Positions 1-8,848 are shown, numbered from the stretch's first letter. The stretch: 37,500 nucleotides of DNA from an uncultured Pelagibacteraceae bacterium (GCA_902531175.1 CACADE010000005.1:1-37500), one strand, 5' to 3'. Translations and numbers: made by a program. Notes: generated by a model from the sequence alone, not told the origin.

Positions 1-810
1 TTCCAATTAGTTGCTACATACTTAAACTTTTTTTGAGATAAAAAGCCCGAAAGAGATCTATCAATTTTTATAGTACTATTTTTTTTTATAATTATTTTTT
101 TTTTGTATATTTTTTTTATTTTACAAAGAAGATGATATTTTGAAATTTTTTTTGAAACGAGGTGATAAAGTCCATCAATTTTTACTTTTGATTTTAATAT
201 TTTTTCTAAAAATTTATATACTTCAAATGTGGAAATTCCTGAAAAAAAAACATTTGAATATCCATCACAAAATTTTTGCTGCTTCAAAAACCATTCTAAT
301 AGTCCATGAGATGTCTTAATTTCATGTCCAATAATTGATGTTCTTATTACTAAGCAATTTTTTTGAAATTATCTCTCCTTGTGATTTTGAGTAACCATAT
401 AAATCTTTTGCATTTGATTTATCAATAATTTCATAATTTCCTTTTCTGCCATCAAATACACAGTCTGTGCTAAAATGAATTAACTTTATATTTTTTTTTT
501 TTAAGTAATTATCTAGTCTTAATGGAAATTCTTTATTTAAATACAAAGCATCTTTTTTTGATGTTTTTTTTTGTTTTATCCAACCAGCACAATTAATTAC
601 TACATTTGGTTTAAAGTCTGATATTTTTTTTTTTAAATTATTGATTTTTCTTAAATCTATATTTTCATCTATTATTTGGTGGTATCTTGATGTCTTCTGT
701 TTAAGTTTTTTTCTAATTGAACCTCTTACTTGAAATTTATTATTATTGGCAAAATTAAAAAATAAAGTATTACCAAGCATTCCTGATATACCAATAATAT
801 AAATTTTCAT
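1..810 (-). pseudogene. RmlD-like sugar-nucleotide reductase (extended SDR), frameshifted, runs off left edge
   Basis: Likely an NAD(P)-dependent reductase of a nucleotide-linked 4-keto-6-deoxy sugar in the cytoplasm, of the dTDP-4-dehydrorhamnose reductase (RmlD) type. The first 162 codons (322-810) carry the Rossmann motif GISGMLG at residues 8-14, the STDCVFDG strand and the YGYSK active site (YxxxK). That frame then stops, but the next frame (1 to about 360) continues at once with the RmlD-like stretch NCLVIRTSIIGHEIKTSHG and runs past base 1. The break sits in a T7 tract at 358-364; one base fewer (or two more) restores a single frame. The gene is divergent from gmd across 54 bases. Family assignment is firm; the substrate is not known. 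Whether the frameshift is real or a sequencing error cannot be told here. Confidence 0.8.
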
Positions 811-864
811 CCTTAACTTAAAATTCTATTTTATATAATCTATTTTTAATTATAAGAATATAAA

Positions 865-1913
865 ATGAAAAAAAAAGTAGCTCTAATCACTGGTATAACA
901 GGTCAGACGGGTTCTTACTTAGCAGAACTTCTTTTAAAAAAAAAATATAAAGTGCATGGAATAGTTAGAAGAGCTTCTTTAATAAATACTCATAGGATTG
1001 ACCATATATATGAGAATAAAAATTTTAAACTACATTATGGTGATTTAACTGATCCTCTAGGATTAAATAACTTAATTAATAATATAAAACCAGATGAAAT
1101 TTATAATCTTGCAGCACAATCTCATGTTTCTGTTAGTTTTCAAATTCCAGAATATACAACAGATGTAAATGCAATGGGATGTTTAAGAATATTAGAAATT
1201 ATTAAACAAAGTAAAAAAAAATAAAATTTTATCAAGCTAGTACATCTGAACTTTATGGCAAGACTATTCAAATTCCTCAAAATGAAAACACAAAATTTAA
1301 TCCAGTTTCTCCTTATTCTATTTCTAAATTATATGCGTATTGGATAACAAAATACTACAGGGAAGCATTTGGAATTTTTGCATGTAATGGAATTTTATTT
1401 AACCATGAGTCCCCTAGAAGAGGTGAAACATTTATAACTAGAAAAATTACCATAGGACTTGCAAAAATCTTAAATGGAAAAATGAAAACATTGGAGGTTG
1501 GTAATTTAAATTCTATGAGAGATTGGGGGCATGCTCGGGAATATGCGGAAATGCAGTGGTTGATGTTGCAGAGTAAGTTGGCAAAGGATTACGTGATTTC
1601 AACTGGCAAACAATACACTATAAAAAACTTTATCGATATATGTTTTAAATATTTGGGTTTAAAAGTTAAATGGAAAGGTAATGGAATTTCAAAAAGAGCG
1701 ATTGCAAGTACAACAAGCAAAAAATATAAAATAAAAAAAGATCAAATTATTATAAAAGTAAGTAAAAAATACTTTAGACCAACAGAAGTAAATAATCTTC
1801 TTGGCGATAGTTCCAAAGCTAAAAGAGAATTAGGTTGGAAAAATAAAACTACAATAAATACACTTATTGCCGAAATGATTGAAAATGATTTAAAAATTTA
1901 TTCTAAGAAATGA
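865..1913 (+). pseudogene. gmd: GDP-mannose 4,6-dehydratase, interrupted by one poly-A frameshift
   Basis: Gmd converts GDP-D-mannose to GDP-4-keto-6-deoxy-D-mannose, the entry step to GDP-L-fucose. The first part (865-1224) has the NAD motif [13 protein letters not shown] and NLAAQSHV typical of Gmd. It stops just after a run of nine A (1213-1221). The +1-shifted frame picks up immediately with FYQASTSELYG, YSISKLYAYW (YxxxK), GILFNHESPRRGETF and GNLNSMRDWGHA, and ends at 1913 with a full-length C-terminus. Adding one A would give an uninterrupted Gmd of normal length. It overlaps fcl by 4 bases (ATGA), so the two are translationally coupled. The rest of the gene is fully conserved, which argues against old decay. 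Identification is close to certain; functional status is open. Confidence 0.92.
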
Positions 1914-2878
1914 ATTTAAAAAAAAAAGATAAAATTTTTGTTGCTGGTCATAATGGCATGGCAGGATCTGCCATAATACGTGGATTAAGAAAGCATGGAT
2001 ATGAAAATATTATTACAATAAATAGAAATCAATTAGACTTAGAAGTTCAAAGCAAAGTTAATAATTTTTTTAAAAAAAACAAAATAACATTTGTTTTTTT
2101 ATGTGCAGCTAAAGTAGGAGGAATTTATGCAAACGACAATTATCCTGCAGATTTTATTGCTAAAAATTTGAGTATCCAATCTAATATTATTGATGCTGCT
2201 TTTAAAAATAAAATAAAAAAATTAATTTTTTTAGGATCTAGTTGTGTTTATCCACGTATAAGTAATCGAAAAATCAAAGAAAGTGACTTATTAACAAATA
2301 AATTAGAGTTAACTAATGAACCCTATGCAGTAGCGAAAATTTCTGGAATAAAAATGTGTGAAAGCTACAACAGGCAATATAATACTGATTACAGATCATT
2401 GATGCCAACTAATATGTTTGGACCAGGAGATAATTATCATCCAATGAATAGCCATGTCATGGCAGCACTTATAAGAAAATTTATTATAGCTAAAAGAAAA
2501 AATCAAAAATCTGTAGTAGTATGGGGAACTGGGAGGCCAAAAAGAGAATTTCTTTATGTAGATGATTTTGCAGATGCCGCTGTTTATTTAGCTAAAATGT
2601 CTAAGAAGAAGTATAGCTCATTCATAAACGAGAGATTAAGTCACATTAATATTGGGTATGGTAGAGATTATTCAATTAAAACTATAGCTAATATGATTAG
2701 AAAATCTACTGGGTTTAATGGTAAAATTGTTTATGATAAATCAAAGAAAGATGGAGTAAAAAAGAAGTTGCTAGATAATAAACTTATTCGTTCTATGGGA
2801 TGGAAGCCAAAACATAAACTAGAAAAAATATTAAATAATTACATCTTAAGTATTAAAAATAATATTAATTTTAAATAA
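1910..2878 (+). CDS. fcl: GDP-L-fucose synthase
   Basis: Bifunctional 3,5-epimerase/4-reductase that turns GDP-4-keto-6-deoxymannose into GDP-L-fucose with NADPH. The 322-residue length matches the family. Visible motifs are GHNGMAGSA near the N-terminus (residues 13-21), the catalytic Ser in GSSCVYP, YAVAKISG (YxxxK), NMFGPGDNYHP and NSHVMAALIRKF, which is diagnostic for Fcl/WcaG and separates it from other extended SDRs. Its start overlaps the gmd stop by 4 bases. Its 3' end overlaps the convergent GT10 gene by 8 bases. With two fucosyltransferase families next door, the pathway product is most likely used as fucose. Confidence 0.95.
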   Translation: MNLKKKDKIFVAGHNGMAGSAIIRGLRKHGYENIITINRNQLDLEVQSKVNNFFKKNKITFVFLCAAKVGGIYANDNYPADFIAKNLSIQSNIIDAAFKNKIKKLIFLGSSCVYPRISNRKIKESDLLTNKLELTNEPYAVAKISGIKMCESYNRQYNTDYRSLMPTNMFGPGDNYHPMNSHVMAALIRKFIIAKRKNQKSVVVWGTGRPKREFLYVDDFADAAVYLAKMSKKKYSSFINERLSHINIGYGRDYSIKTIANMIRKSTGFNGKIVYDKSKKDGVKKKLLDNKLIRSMGWKPKHKLEKILNNYILSIKNNINFK

Positions 2879-3842
2879 ATTTTTTTAAAATCGTCTCACA
2901 AAATTTAATTTCTTTTTCTAGGTTTATATTCTTTATTAATAATGGCTCTTTCAAAAACTTTGATAAATATTCGTTGCTTTGTAATTCAGTGAATAAATTA
3001 TCTAACTCATCACTATTAAAAGAATTCAAATTAATAAAACAATTATTGTTAAAATCATTACTGATATTTGTATCGGCCCATGTTAGTGGTATATTTTTTC
3101 CTAAAAAAGCATCAGGTATTTTTTCAGTATACCAACCAGGGAATATTTCATTCTCAGGACAATAATTAATTGTGAAATCTTCCATTACTTTTTTTTTAAA
3201 AAAATTACTATGATTGTGGGATTTTATTTGATTGTCGAACGCGGGTCCGTATTCACTGACTTGAAAGTGTTTTTTCAATAAATTTATGTGTTCTACTCTT
3301 GGAAAGTATAATTTTGAAAAAAAACAACAAATTCTGGCTTTTTTTTTTAAAATTTCAGTACCTATTGGTTCCATCAATTTTTTTAATGAGTAATGCTCTC
3401 CAAATCTTTGGGCATTTAAAGTATTAATAGGAGATTTTTCTAACCCAATTTCTGACCAATCACAATAATCTTTCCATACTGGAATTCTTATATACAGTGG
3501 ATCGTTCTCGTAATTAAAGTCACTAGTTATTGAAAAATCCGCTTTCTCGTAGTCTTTTCTATTATTTTCCCTACTATAAAAAACTGTAATTGGTTTTTCT
3601 TTTCTTAAGGAAAGCCCCCTATCAAAATTTAGAAAAAATTGACTTTGAAAAAAAGAATATTTATTGGTAATTTTTTTTATAATTTTTCCAAACTTTTTAT
3701 ATGGACCAACAAATAACAAATCTGATTCTGACGGTTTTGTCCATATAATTTCAAAATTAAAAAATGTTTTAATAATTTTAGGAATTAAAAGTTCTTTATA
3801 ATTTGGATGTCCCCATATGTAAGAAACTTTAATTTTTTTCAT
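2871..3842 (-). CDS. GT10 family fucosyltransferase (alpha-1,3/4-type)
   Basis: A 323-residue protein resembling glycosyltransferase family 10, which moves fucose from GDP-fucose to GlcNAc/Glc in Lewis-type structures. The donor-binding signature is present as ENEIFPGWYTEKIPDAFLG followed by IPLTWAD, equivalent to the family's FEN...GYVTEK...IPI..G. An upstream block FYSRENNRKDYEKADFSIT also fits the GT10 acceptor half. No signal peptide or membrane segment is visible, so it should act at the cytoplasmic face. The start overlaps the end of the upstream dehydratase gene by 14 bases, suggesting translational coupling. Family call is solid; linkage and acceptor are inferred. Confidence 0.85.
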   Translation of the reverse strand: MKKIKVSYIWGHPNYKELLIPKIIKTFFNFEIIWTKPSESDLLFVGPYKKFGKIIKKITNKYSFFQSQFFLNFDRGLSLRKEKPITVFYSRENNRKDYEKADFSITSDFNYENDPLYIRIPVWKDYCDWSEIGLEKSPINTLNAQRFGEHYSLKKLMEPIGTEILKKKARICCFFSKLYFPRVEHINLLKKHFQVSEYGPAFDNQIKSHNHSNFFKKKVMEDFTINYCPENEIFPGWYTEKIPDAFLGKNIPLTWADTNISNDFNNNCFINLNSFNSDELDNLFTELQSNEYLSKFLKEPLLIKNINLEKEIKFCETILKKFI

Positions 3843-5004
3843 TAAAAAAACTTTGTAGTATTTTTTTTAATTTTAAAATTTTTTTGCTGTTAACAAATTG
3901 ATTATTTCCAATATACATTGAATTATTATGAATAAAATTAGCATTCTTTAATTTGTATTTTTTTTTATAATTTTTCAAAAACGGTTGCTCTAAAAGATTT
4001 CCAGCTATTAAAGGTCTATTTTCAATACCACTGTTATTCAAAACTCTTTGAAATTTAATTTTTAATTTTTTATTTTTGAATACAAAAGGTAATACAAATG
4101 ATGAAATGCCTTTTTTATCATTGATTAATAAGTGCTTTTTATATTTTGAGCAAATTTCAATAAATTGTCTATAATTTCTATTTCTAATTTTAATCCATTT
4201 ATTAACTTTTGGTAGTTGGAATCTACCTAAATATGCACCTATTTCTGTATTTCTTAAATTAAATCCACTACTTAAGAAAAGAAATTTAAAATCAATATTT
4301 GCATACTTTCTTTTTATATTATTATGAAGTTTCTTTGGTAATTCTCTTGCTAAACCGTGGGATCTTTTAAGGAGACAAAGATTATAGAATTTTTCATCAT
4401 TTGTTGTTACCATGCCCCCCTCAATAGTAGTTAAATGATGACCCCAATAAAAGCTAAAACTAGATGCGATTCCAAAATTTCCAACTTTAGTTTGATTAAT
4501 TTTTGCACCTTGCGACTCACAACTATCTTCTAAAATGATAATTTTTTTGTTTTTAATAATTTTTTTTATTTTAGAAATATCGGAAGGAAAACCAATTATA
4601 TGAGCAACAAAAATTGCTTTAGTTTTATTTGAAATTTTTTTTTTTAAGTCCTCGTAATCAAATGAGAAATCCTTGAGATTACAATCTACAAAAACAGGCT
4701 TAAGATTAGATTGTATAACAGGAGTTACTGTTGTGGTCCAAGTTAGTGACGGAACTATAATTTCATCTCCATCTTTCCAATTGTATATTTCTTTTGCTGA
4801 TTGAACAATTAACAGATTTGCTGAACTACCAGAGTTTACATAAATAGAGTATTTACATTTTTGCCATTTTGAATAAGCTTTTTCAAATTTATCTACTTCA
4901 GTAAATTGAGTAAATCTTTTTGTATTTAAAATAAAATTTGAAAGTTTTTTTCTTTCATTAGAAGATATAACGTTTTCTTGTAAAGGCCAAAAAATTTTTT
5001 TCAT
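3829..5004 (-). CDS. ColD/DdhC-type PLP/PMP-dependent sugar 3-dehydratase (DegT/StrS fold)
   Basis: Fold type I PLP enzyme of the DegT/DnrJ/EryC1/StrS superfamily, 391 residues from the ATG at 5004 (an in-frame TTG lies at 5013). The position of the Schiff-base lysine in the aminotransferases is His here: SFSFYWGHHLTTIEGG, with the first His at about residue 189. That substitution is the hallmark of GDP-4-keto-6-deoxymannose 3-dehydratase (ColD) and of DdhC/E1, which remove the C3 hydroxyl to give 3,6-dideoxy-4-keto sugars instead of adding an amino group. RSHGLARELPK and NRPLIAGNLLEQPF also follow the ColD pattern. The four-Cys iron-sulfur motif of DdhC is not evident, so ColD is the closer match. 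Gmd next door would supply ColD's substrate; use of that substrate is inference. Confidence 0.85.
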   Translation of the reverse strand: MKKIFWPLQENVISSNERKKLSNFILNTKRFTQFTEVDKFEKAYSKWQKCKYSIYVNSGSSANLLIVQSAKEIYNWKDGDEIIVPSLTWTTTVTPVIQSNLKPVFVDCNLKDFSFDYEDLKKKISNKTKAIFVAHIIGFPSDISKIKKIIKNKKIIILEDSCESQGAKINQTKVGNFGIASSFSFYWGHHLTTIEGGMVTTNDEKFYNLCLLKRSHGLARELPKKLHNNIKRKYANIDFKFLFLSSGFNLRNTEIGAYLGRFQLPKVNKWIKIRNRNYRQFIEICSKYKKHLLINDKKGISSFVLPFVFKNKKLKIKFQRVLNNSGIENRPLIAGNLLEQPFLKNYKKKYKLKNANFIHNNSMYIGNNQFVNSKKILKLKKILQSFFNEKN

Positions 5005-5045
5005 ATAAGACAACTATTATTTATAATGGAAATATCAAAATATTT

Positions 5046-5954
5046 TTATTTAATTTTAATTGTTTTAACATATCTTGGTGTTATTCCTAAAGGAAATTCT
5101 ATTTTTGATTTCCATCCTAACCAATATTTGGGTGCTATAACTAATTTAGGGTTTTTCATAAAATAATAACCCCACCATGAAAATGAGCTGTTAGAAAGCA
5201 CTCCATATTTACATTTAGAAATAATAGCTAAATCTTCATATAAATTAAGATTTGAAAAAAAAATATTTTTTTTTGTAATGAAAATTTTTTTTGCTAATTC
5301 TGTATTATCTGAAATAACCAAATATTTAAAATTTGGGAATTTTTTATAAAAGATACGAAACTCGTCTAAAAAATATTTTTTTGGTAACTTGGTTCCTTTT
5401 TTTCCAAAAATGGTAAATTTCGAAACATCGTTTTTTTCATTACTAGTATGATATTGATGTCTTATTTTTTGTCCTAATCTTACATGAAAGAAAATAATCT
5501 TATCAGTATTTTTTGATATAGAACTTAAATATCGAGTTGCGTTTTTTAAATATTTTTTTTTTATTCTAATATTATTTTTGTTTTTTTTTAAATGAAATTT
5601 ACAATTTTGAAAAAAATGTGGAAAAATAAATGTTATAGGAAAAATTCCTTTCTTAATTATTATATTTTCACTTTCAATTATTGTGCCCTTAAATCTCTGA
5701 GTTTTTAATTGTACTGAGTTTATTAATCTCACAAAACTAAATAATTTAAGTATATAAATAAAAACTCTTCGAAAAAAAAAAATAAGCGATCTATTTTTTA
5801 AATTAAATATTTTTATTTTATTATCCTTTTCAATGAATTCTATTAAAGCTGAAAAATTTGTAGTTAATAATATTTTTGGTTTAAGATGAGATTTAATGAA
5901 TGAGTACTGAAATAATTGATTACCTAAATATCCATCACCAAAGAAAATATGCAT
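5046..5954 (-). CDS. GT11 family fucosyltransferase (alpha-1,2-type)
   Basis: Glycosyltransferase family 11, which transfers fucose from GDP-fucose in alpha-1,2 linkage (FutC/WbsJ type). The 302 residues show the N-terminal GDGYLGNQLFQYSF motif, the donor-binding segment FFHVRLGQ near residue 155 (the usual family form is HxRRGDY, so the Asp is missing here), and the C-terminal LSNSSFSWWGYYF followed by IAPKYW. No membrane anchor is apparent. It starts a three-gene minus-strand unit with the ColD-type dehydratase (41-base gap) and the GT10 enzyme. The block is divergent from the ThDP enzyme gene across 63 bases. Confident family call; acceptor unknown. Confidence 0.88.
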   Translation of the reverse strand: MHIFFGDGYLGNQLFQYSFIKSHLKPKILLTTNFSALIEFIEKDNKIKIFNLKNRSLIFFFRRVFIYILKLFSFVRLINSVQLKTQRFKGTIIESENIIIKKGIFPITFIFPHFFQNCKFHLKKNKNNIRIKKKYLKNATRYLSSISKNTDKIIFFHVRLGQKIRHQYHTSNEKNDVSKFTIFGKKGTKLPKKYFLDEFRIFYKKFPNFKYLVISDNTELAKKIFITKKNIFFSNLNLYEDLAIISKCKYGVLSNSSFSWWGYYFMKNPKLVIAPKYWLGWKSKIEFPLGITPRYVKTIKIK

Positions 5955-5980
5955 TAGCTATTTTGAATTTACTTTAATTT

Positions 5981-6001
5981 GTTATATATTTAAAATATAA
6001 C
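5981..6001. promoter_or_regulatory. Inverted repeat in divergent intergenic region
   Basis: Two perfect 7-base arms, GTTATAT and ATATAAC, separated by 7 bases, lie in the 63-base space between the divergent GT11 and ThDP-enzyme genes, ending 16 bases before the plus-strand start. It could be an operator or simply AT-rich promoter DNA. The position is suggestive but the composition makes chance likely. Confidence 0.25.
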
Positions 6002-6017
6002 TGTCAATCAAGAAACT

Positions 6018-7826
6018 ATGAAATTAGCTGATTATGTAATTAATTTTTTTGCGTCTAAGGGTATTGATAAAATGTTTGTTGTTTACGGCGCTGCAAATGC
6101 TCCATTGGTTGATGCATTTAAAAGAATTAAAAAAACAAAATATATTGCTACAATTCATGAACAAGCTGGAGGATTTGCTGCAGAAGGATATGCAAAAACA
6201 AAGAAAGTTCCAGGAATTGCAATTGCCACAAGTGGTCCAGGAGGTATGAATTTGGTAACACCAATTGGTAATTGTTATTACGACTCTGTTCCAGCAATTT
6301 TTATTACAGGACAAGTAAATTCAAAGTTTATGAGAAAGTCTAGAGAAATTAGACAAGTAGGATTTCAAGAAACCGATATTGTTGATATTGTAAAACCTAT
6401 AACTAAATATTCCACAATAATTAAAAATCCACTAGAAATTAAATCTAAACTTGAATTAGCTTGGCACTACGCAAATGAAGGAAGAAAGGGGCCAGTTTTA
6501 ATTGATATTCCATTTAATATCCAAGGTTTTAACTTGCAATTAAAAAAATTAAAAAGTCATAAAATTATTAAAAATAAGACAAATTTTAAAATTGAAGATA
6601 AAATTAAAAAGTTAATTAAGGACCTAAATAAATTTGACAGACCATGCTTGCTAATTGGTGGTGGTATAAAAAGTGCAAATGCTAATAAAGAATTATTGAG
6701 TCTTGGTAGAACTTTGAAAATTCCAATGTTCCCTACGTGGAATGCTCTAGATGTAGTATCAAGCGATTACAAATATTATGCAGGAAGAATAGGAACTTAT
6801 GGCGGTGCAGGCAGAAACTTTGGAATTCAAAATTCAAACCTTTTAATATCTATAGGTTCAAGGATATCTGGAAGAATAACAGGTGGAAATGTACCTTCTT
6901 TTGCTAGAGAGGCTAAAAAATATTGTATAGATATTGATAAGCCAGCTTTAAATAAAAAACATCAGCAAGTAAAAATAGATGAAAATATATATTGTGATGC
7001 AAAATTTTTTATAAGTAAATTTAACAACTATCTAAAAAAAATAAATTATAAAACTAATAAAAAAAAAAATGAATGGCTTTCTAAATGTATACATTGGAAA
7101 AATCGATATGACCCAGTTCTAAAAAAATATTATAACACTAAATCATTTGTTCATCCTTATGTATTCATTAGAAAACTCTCGAAGAAATTAAAAAAAAATG
7201 ACATATTAGTTGCTGATTGTGGAGGGAATATTGTTACATGCAATCATGCTTTTGAAACCAAGCAAGGGCAATTATATTTTTCTAATAATGGAAATTCGCC
7301 AATGGGGTTTTCATTTTCTGGAGCAATAGGATCTTATTTAGCAAACCCCAAAGGGCAAGTTTATTGTGTTATTGGTGATGGTGGGATGAATATGAATATT
7401 CAAGAATTACAAACAATAAAAATATATAATATAAAAATAAAAGTAATAATTTTAAATAATAAAATTCTTGGTATTACAAAAGCATTCCAAAAAACAAACT
7501 ATGAAGGTAAAACTGAAGCTGTAGGACCAAGAGGGTATTCGCCACCAGATTACATAAAAATTTGTAAGGCTTATGGAATAAAAACTATAAGTCTAAAAAA
7601 TTATAATGAAATTGATGACAAAATTAATAAATTCTTAAAATTTGATGGACCTATGATATTAGACGTTAATTGTAAAAATTTTTACACATACGAACCGAGA
7701 ATTTTTGGATGGGATACTCCAATAGAGGATATGTATCCATACCTAAACAGAAAAGAATTTAAAAGTAATCTTTTTATAAAACCGATGCCTAACTGGAAAA
7801 ATCCTAGAAAACCAAAATTTAAATAA
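6018..7826 (+). CDS. ThDP-dependent acetolactate-synthase-like enzyme (copy 1)
   Basis: A 602-residue three-domain thiamine diphosphate enzyme of the IlvB/pyruvate-decarboxylase superfamily. The N-terminal Pyr domain has the cofactor-activating glutamate (IHEQAGGFAAEGYA, Glu48) and TSGPGGMN. The C-terminal PP domain has the Mg/ThDP motif starting GDGGMN at residue 453 and ending in LNN. Branched-chain amino acid synthesis is unlikely in this setting, since the gene is embedded among nucleotide-sugar genes and overlaps the following SDR gene (TAATG). A known precedent in polysaccharide loci is YerE, a ThDP/FAD enzyme that adds a pyruvate-derived two-carbon unit to a 4-keto sugar, followed by the reductase YerF. 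Family is certain; the YerE-like role is inference. A divergent paralogue lies at 32565-34304. Confidence 0.85.
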   Translation: MKLADYVINFFASKGIDKMFVVYGAANAPLVDAFKRIKKTKYIATIHEQAGGFAAEGYAKTKKVPGIAIATSGPGGMNLVTPIGNCYYDSVPAIFITGQVNSKFMRKSREIRQVGFQETDIVDIVKPITKYSTIIKNPLEIKSKLELAWHYANEGRKGPVLIDIPFNIQGFNLQLKKLKSHKIIKNKTNFKIEDKIKKLIKDLNKFDRPCLLIGGGIKSANANKELLSLGRTLKIPMFPTWNALDVVSSDYKYYAGRIGTYGGAGRNFGIQNSNLLISIGSRISGRITGGNVPSFAREAKKYCIDIDKPALNKKHQQVKIDENIYCDAKFFISKFNNYLKKINYKTNKKKNEWLSKCIHWKNRYDPVLKKYYNTKSFVHPYVFIRKLSKKLKKNDILVADCGGNIVTCNHAFETKQGQLYFSNNGNSPMGFSFSGAIGSYLANPKGQVYCVIGDGGMNMNIQELQTIKIYNIKIKVIILNNKILGITKAFQKTNYEGKTEAVGPRGYSPPDYIKICKAYGIKTISLKNYNEIDDKINKFLKFDGPMILDVNCKNFYTYEPRIFGWDTPIEDMYPYLNRKEFKSNLFIKPMPNWKNPRKPKFK

Positions 7827-8848
7827 TGAGATTAGATGAATTTCTTCGTAATGAAGTTAAAGAAATTTGCAAAAAAGTTAAATTAACAGGATTTAGAAAT
7901 AAAAAAATTTTAATTCTGGGTTCAAACAGTTTTTTTGGGTCTTACCTTGCTTTAGTATTAAATTATGCAAATAAATTTTACAATATCAATTGTTACATCA
8001 CATGTGTTTCAAAAAATAATCCAAATGAAAGACTTAAAAATTTAAGAAAAGAAAAAAAAATAAAATTTATTACGAAAGACATTACAAATAAAAATTTTAT
8101 CAAAAATATATTAAAAAAGGATTTTAATTATATTTATCATACTGCAACCTATGGACAACCAGCAAAATGGAAGGGCAATGAATTAGAACTTTTGAATTTA
8201 AATACAATTGTTGTAAACGATATTTTAGATAATATTAAATATTCGAATTCAAAATTTATATACTTCAGTTCTTGTGATGTTTATGGAAGTACAGGTAGAG
8301 TAATTGCAAACGAAGAATCACCCTTGAAATTTGACATAAATTCTTCAAGGTCCAATTATGCAATTTCGAAAGTAATGGGGGAAAGATTATGCGAATATCA
8401 TAGAAAAAAATTTGGCACAAAAAGTATTATTTTAAGACCTGGACATACTTTTGGAGTAGGACAATCTATAAAGAATGACAAAAGAGTTATTTTAGAACTA
8501 ATTAAAAAGGCGATTATTTATAGAAAGATAGATTTGATAGATGATGGGTCTTCGGTAAAAACTTGGGGTTATATATCTGATATTGTATGTATGATACTTT
8601 TAATTTCTCAAAAAGGAAAATACCAACTATACAACACAACAGGCAATAATTATTTATCTATAAAAAAAATTGCATATATCATAAGCAAAATAATTAGGAA
8701 TACTTCTGTGACTCTAAAAAAAACAAAAAAAGATGATCCTGATATTGTTAAAGTTTCTTCTAAAAAATTTTTATATGAATTTGGAAAATATAATTCTACT
8801 AATTTTTCAAACGGTATTAAAAAATTAATTAATTCTAATAAGATCTAA
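7826..8848 (+). CDS. NAD-dependent epimerase/dehydratase family protein (extended SDR)
   Basis: Extended SDR of 340 residues with an unusual 27-residue stretch ahead of the Rossmann fold, then ILILGSNSFFGSYLA. The active site is intact: the Ser in FSSCDVYG and the YAISK (YxxxK) pair. RPGHTFGVGQ and TWGYISDIV match the substrate-side motifs of sugar-nucleotide epimerases/dehydratases. It overlaps the ThDP gene by one base, so the two products are made together and probably act in sequence; a keto-sugar reductase acting after a ThDP-catalysed carboligation is one possibility. It ends convergently 10 bases from the transaldolase gene. Exact reaction unknown. Confidence 0.8.
   Translation: MRLDEFLRNEVKEICKKVKLTGFRNKKILILGSNSFFGSYLALVLNYANKFYNINCYITCVSKNNPNERLKNLRKEKKIKFITKDITNKNFIKNILKKDFNYIYHTATYGQPAKWKGNELELLNLNTIVVNDILDNIKYSNSKFIYFSSCDVYGSTGRVIANEESPLKFDINSSRSNYAISKVMGERLCEYHRKKFGTKSIILRPGHTFGVGQSIKNDKRVILELIKKAIIYRKIDLIDDGSSVKTWGYISDIVCMILLISQKGKYQLYNTTGNNYLSIKKIAYIISKIIRNTSVTLKKTKKDDPDIVKVSSKKFLYEFGKYNSTNFSNGIKKLINSNKI

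Noticed and set aside
1213..1221. Programmed ribosomal frameshift in gmd
   Set aside because: No downstream hairpin or Shine-Dalgarno-like stimulator is seen, and Gmd is not known to use one; indel at the A9 tract is the simpler reading.
1910..2878. GDP-colitose synthase (ColC) instead of Fcl
   Set aside because: The NSHVMAALIRKF and NYHP motifs and the gmd-fcl gene order fit GDP-fucose synthase better, although activity on a 3-deoxy substrate is not excluded.
2869..2890. Possible terminator hairpin at the fcl/GT10 junction (TTTTAAA ... TTTAAAA)
   Set aside because: The 7-base stem is only A-T and falls in coding sequence of such low complexity that similar repeats occur by chance.
3829..5004. 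Annotation as a sugar aminotransferase
   Set aside because: The catalytic Lys is His, and the surrounding motifs follow ColD-type dehydratases.
6024..6314. Open frame of 96 codons on the minus strand
   Set aside because: It is antisense to the conserved N-terminus of the ThDP enzyme and has a Cys/Asn/Ser-rich composition typical of a shadow frame; no family resemblance.
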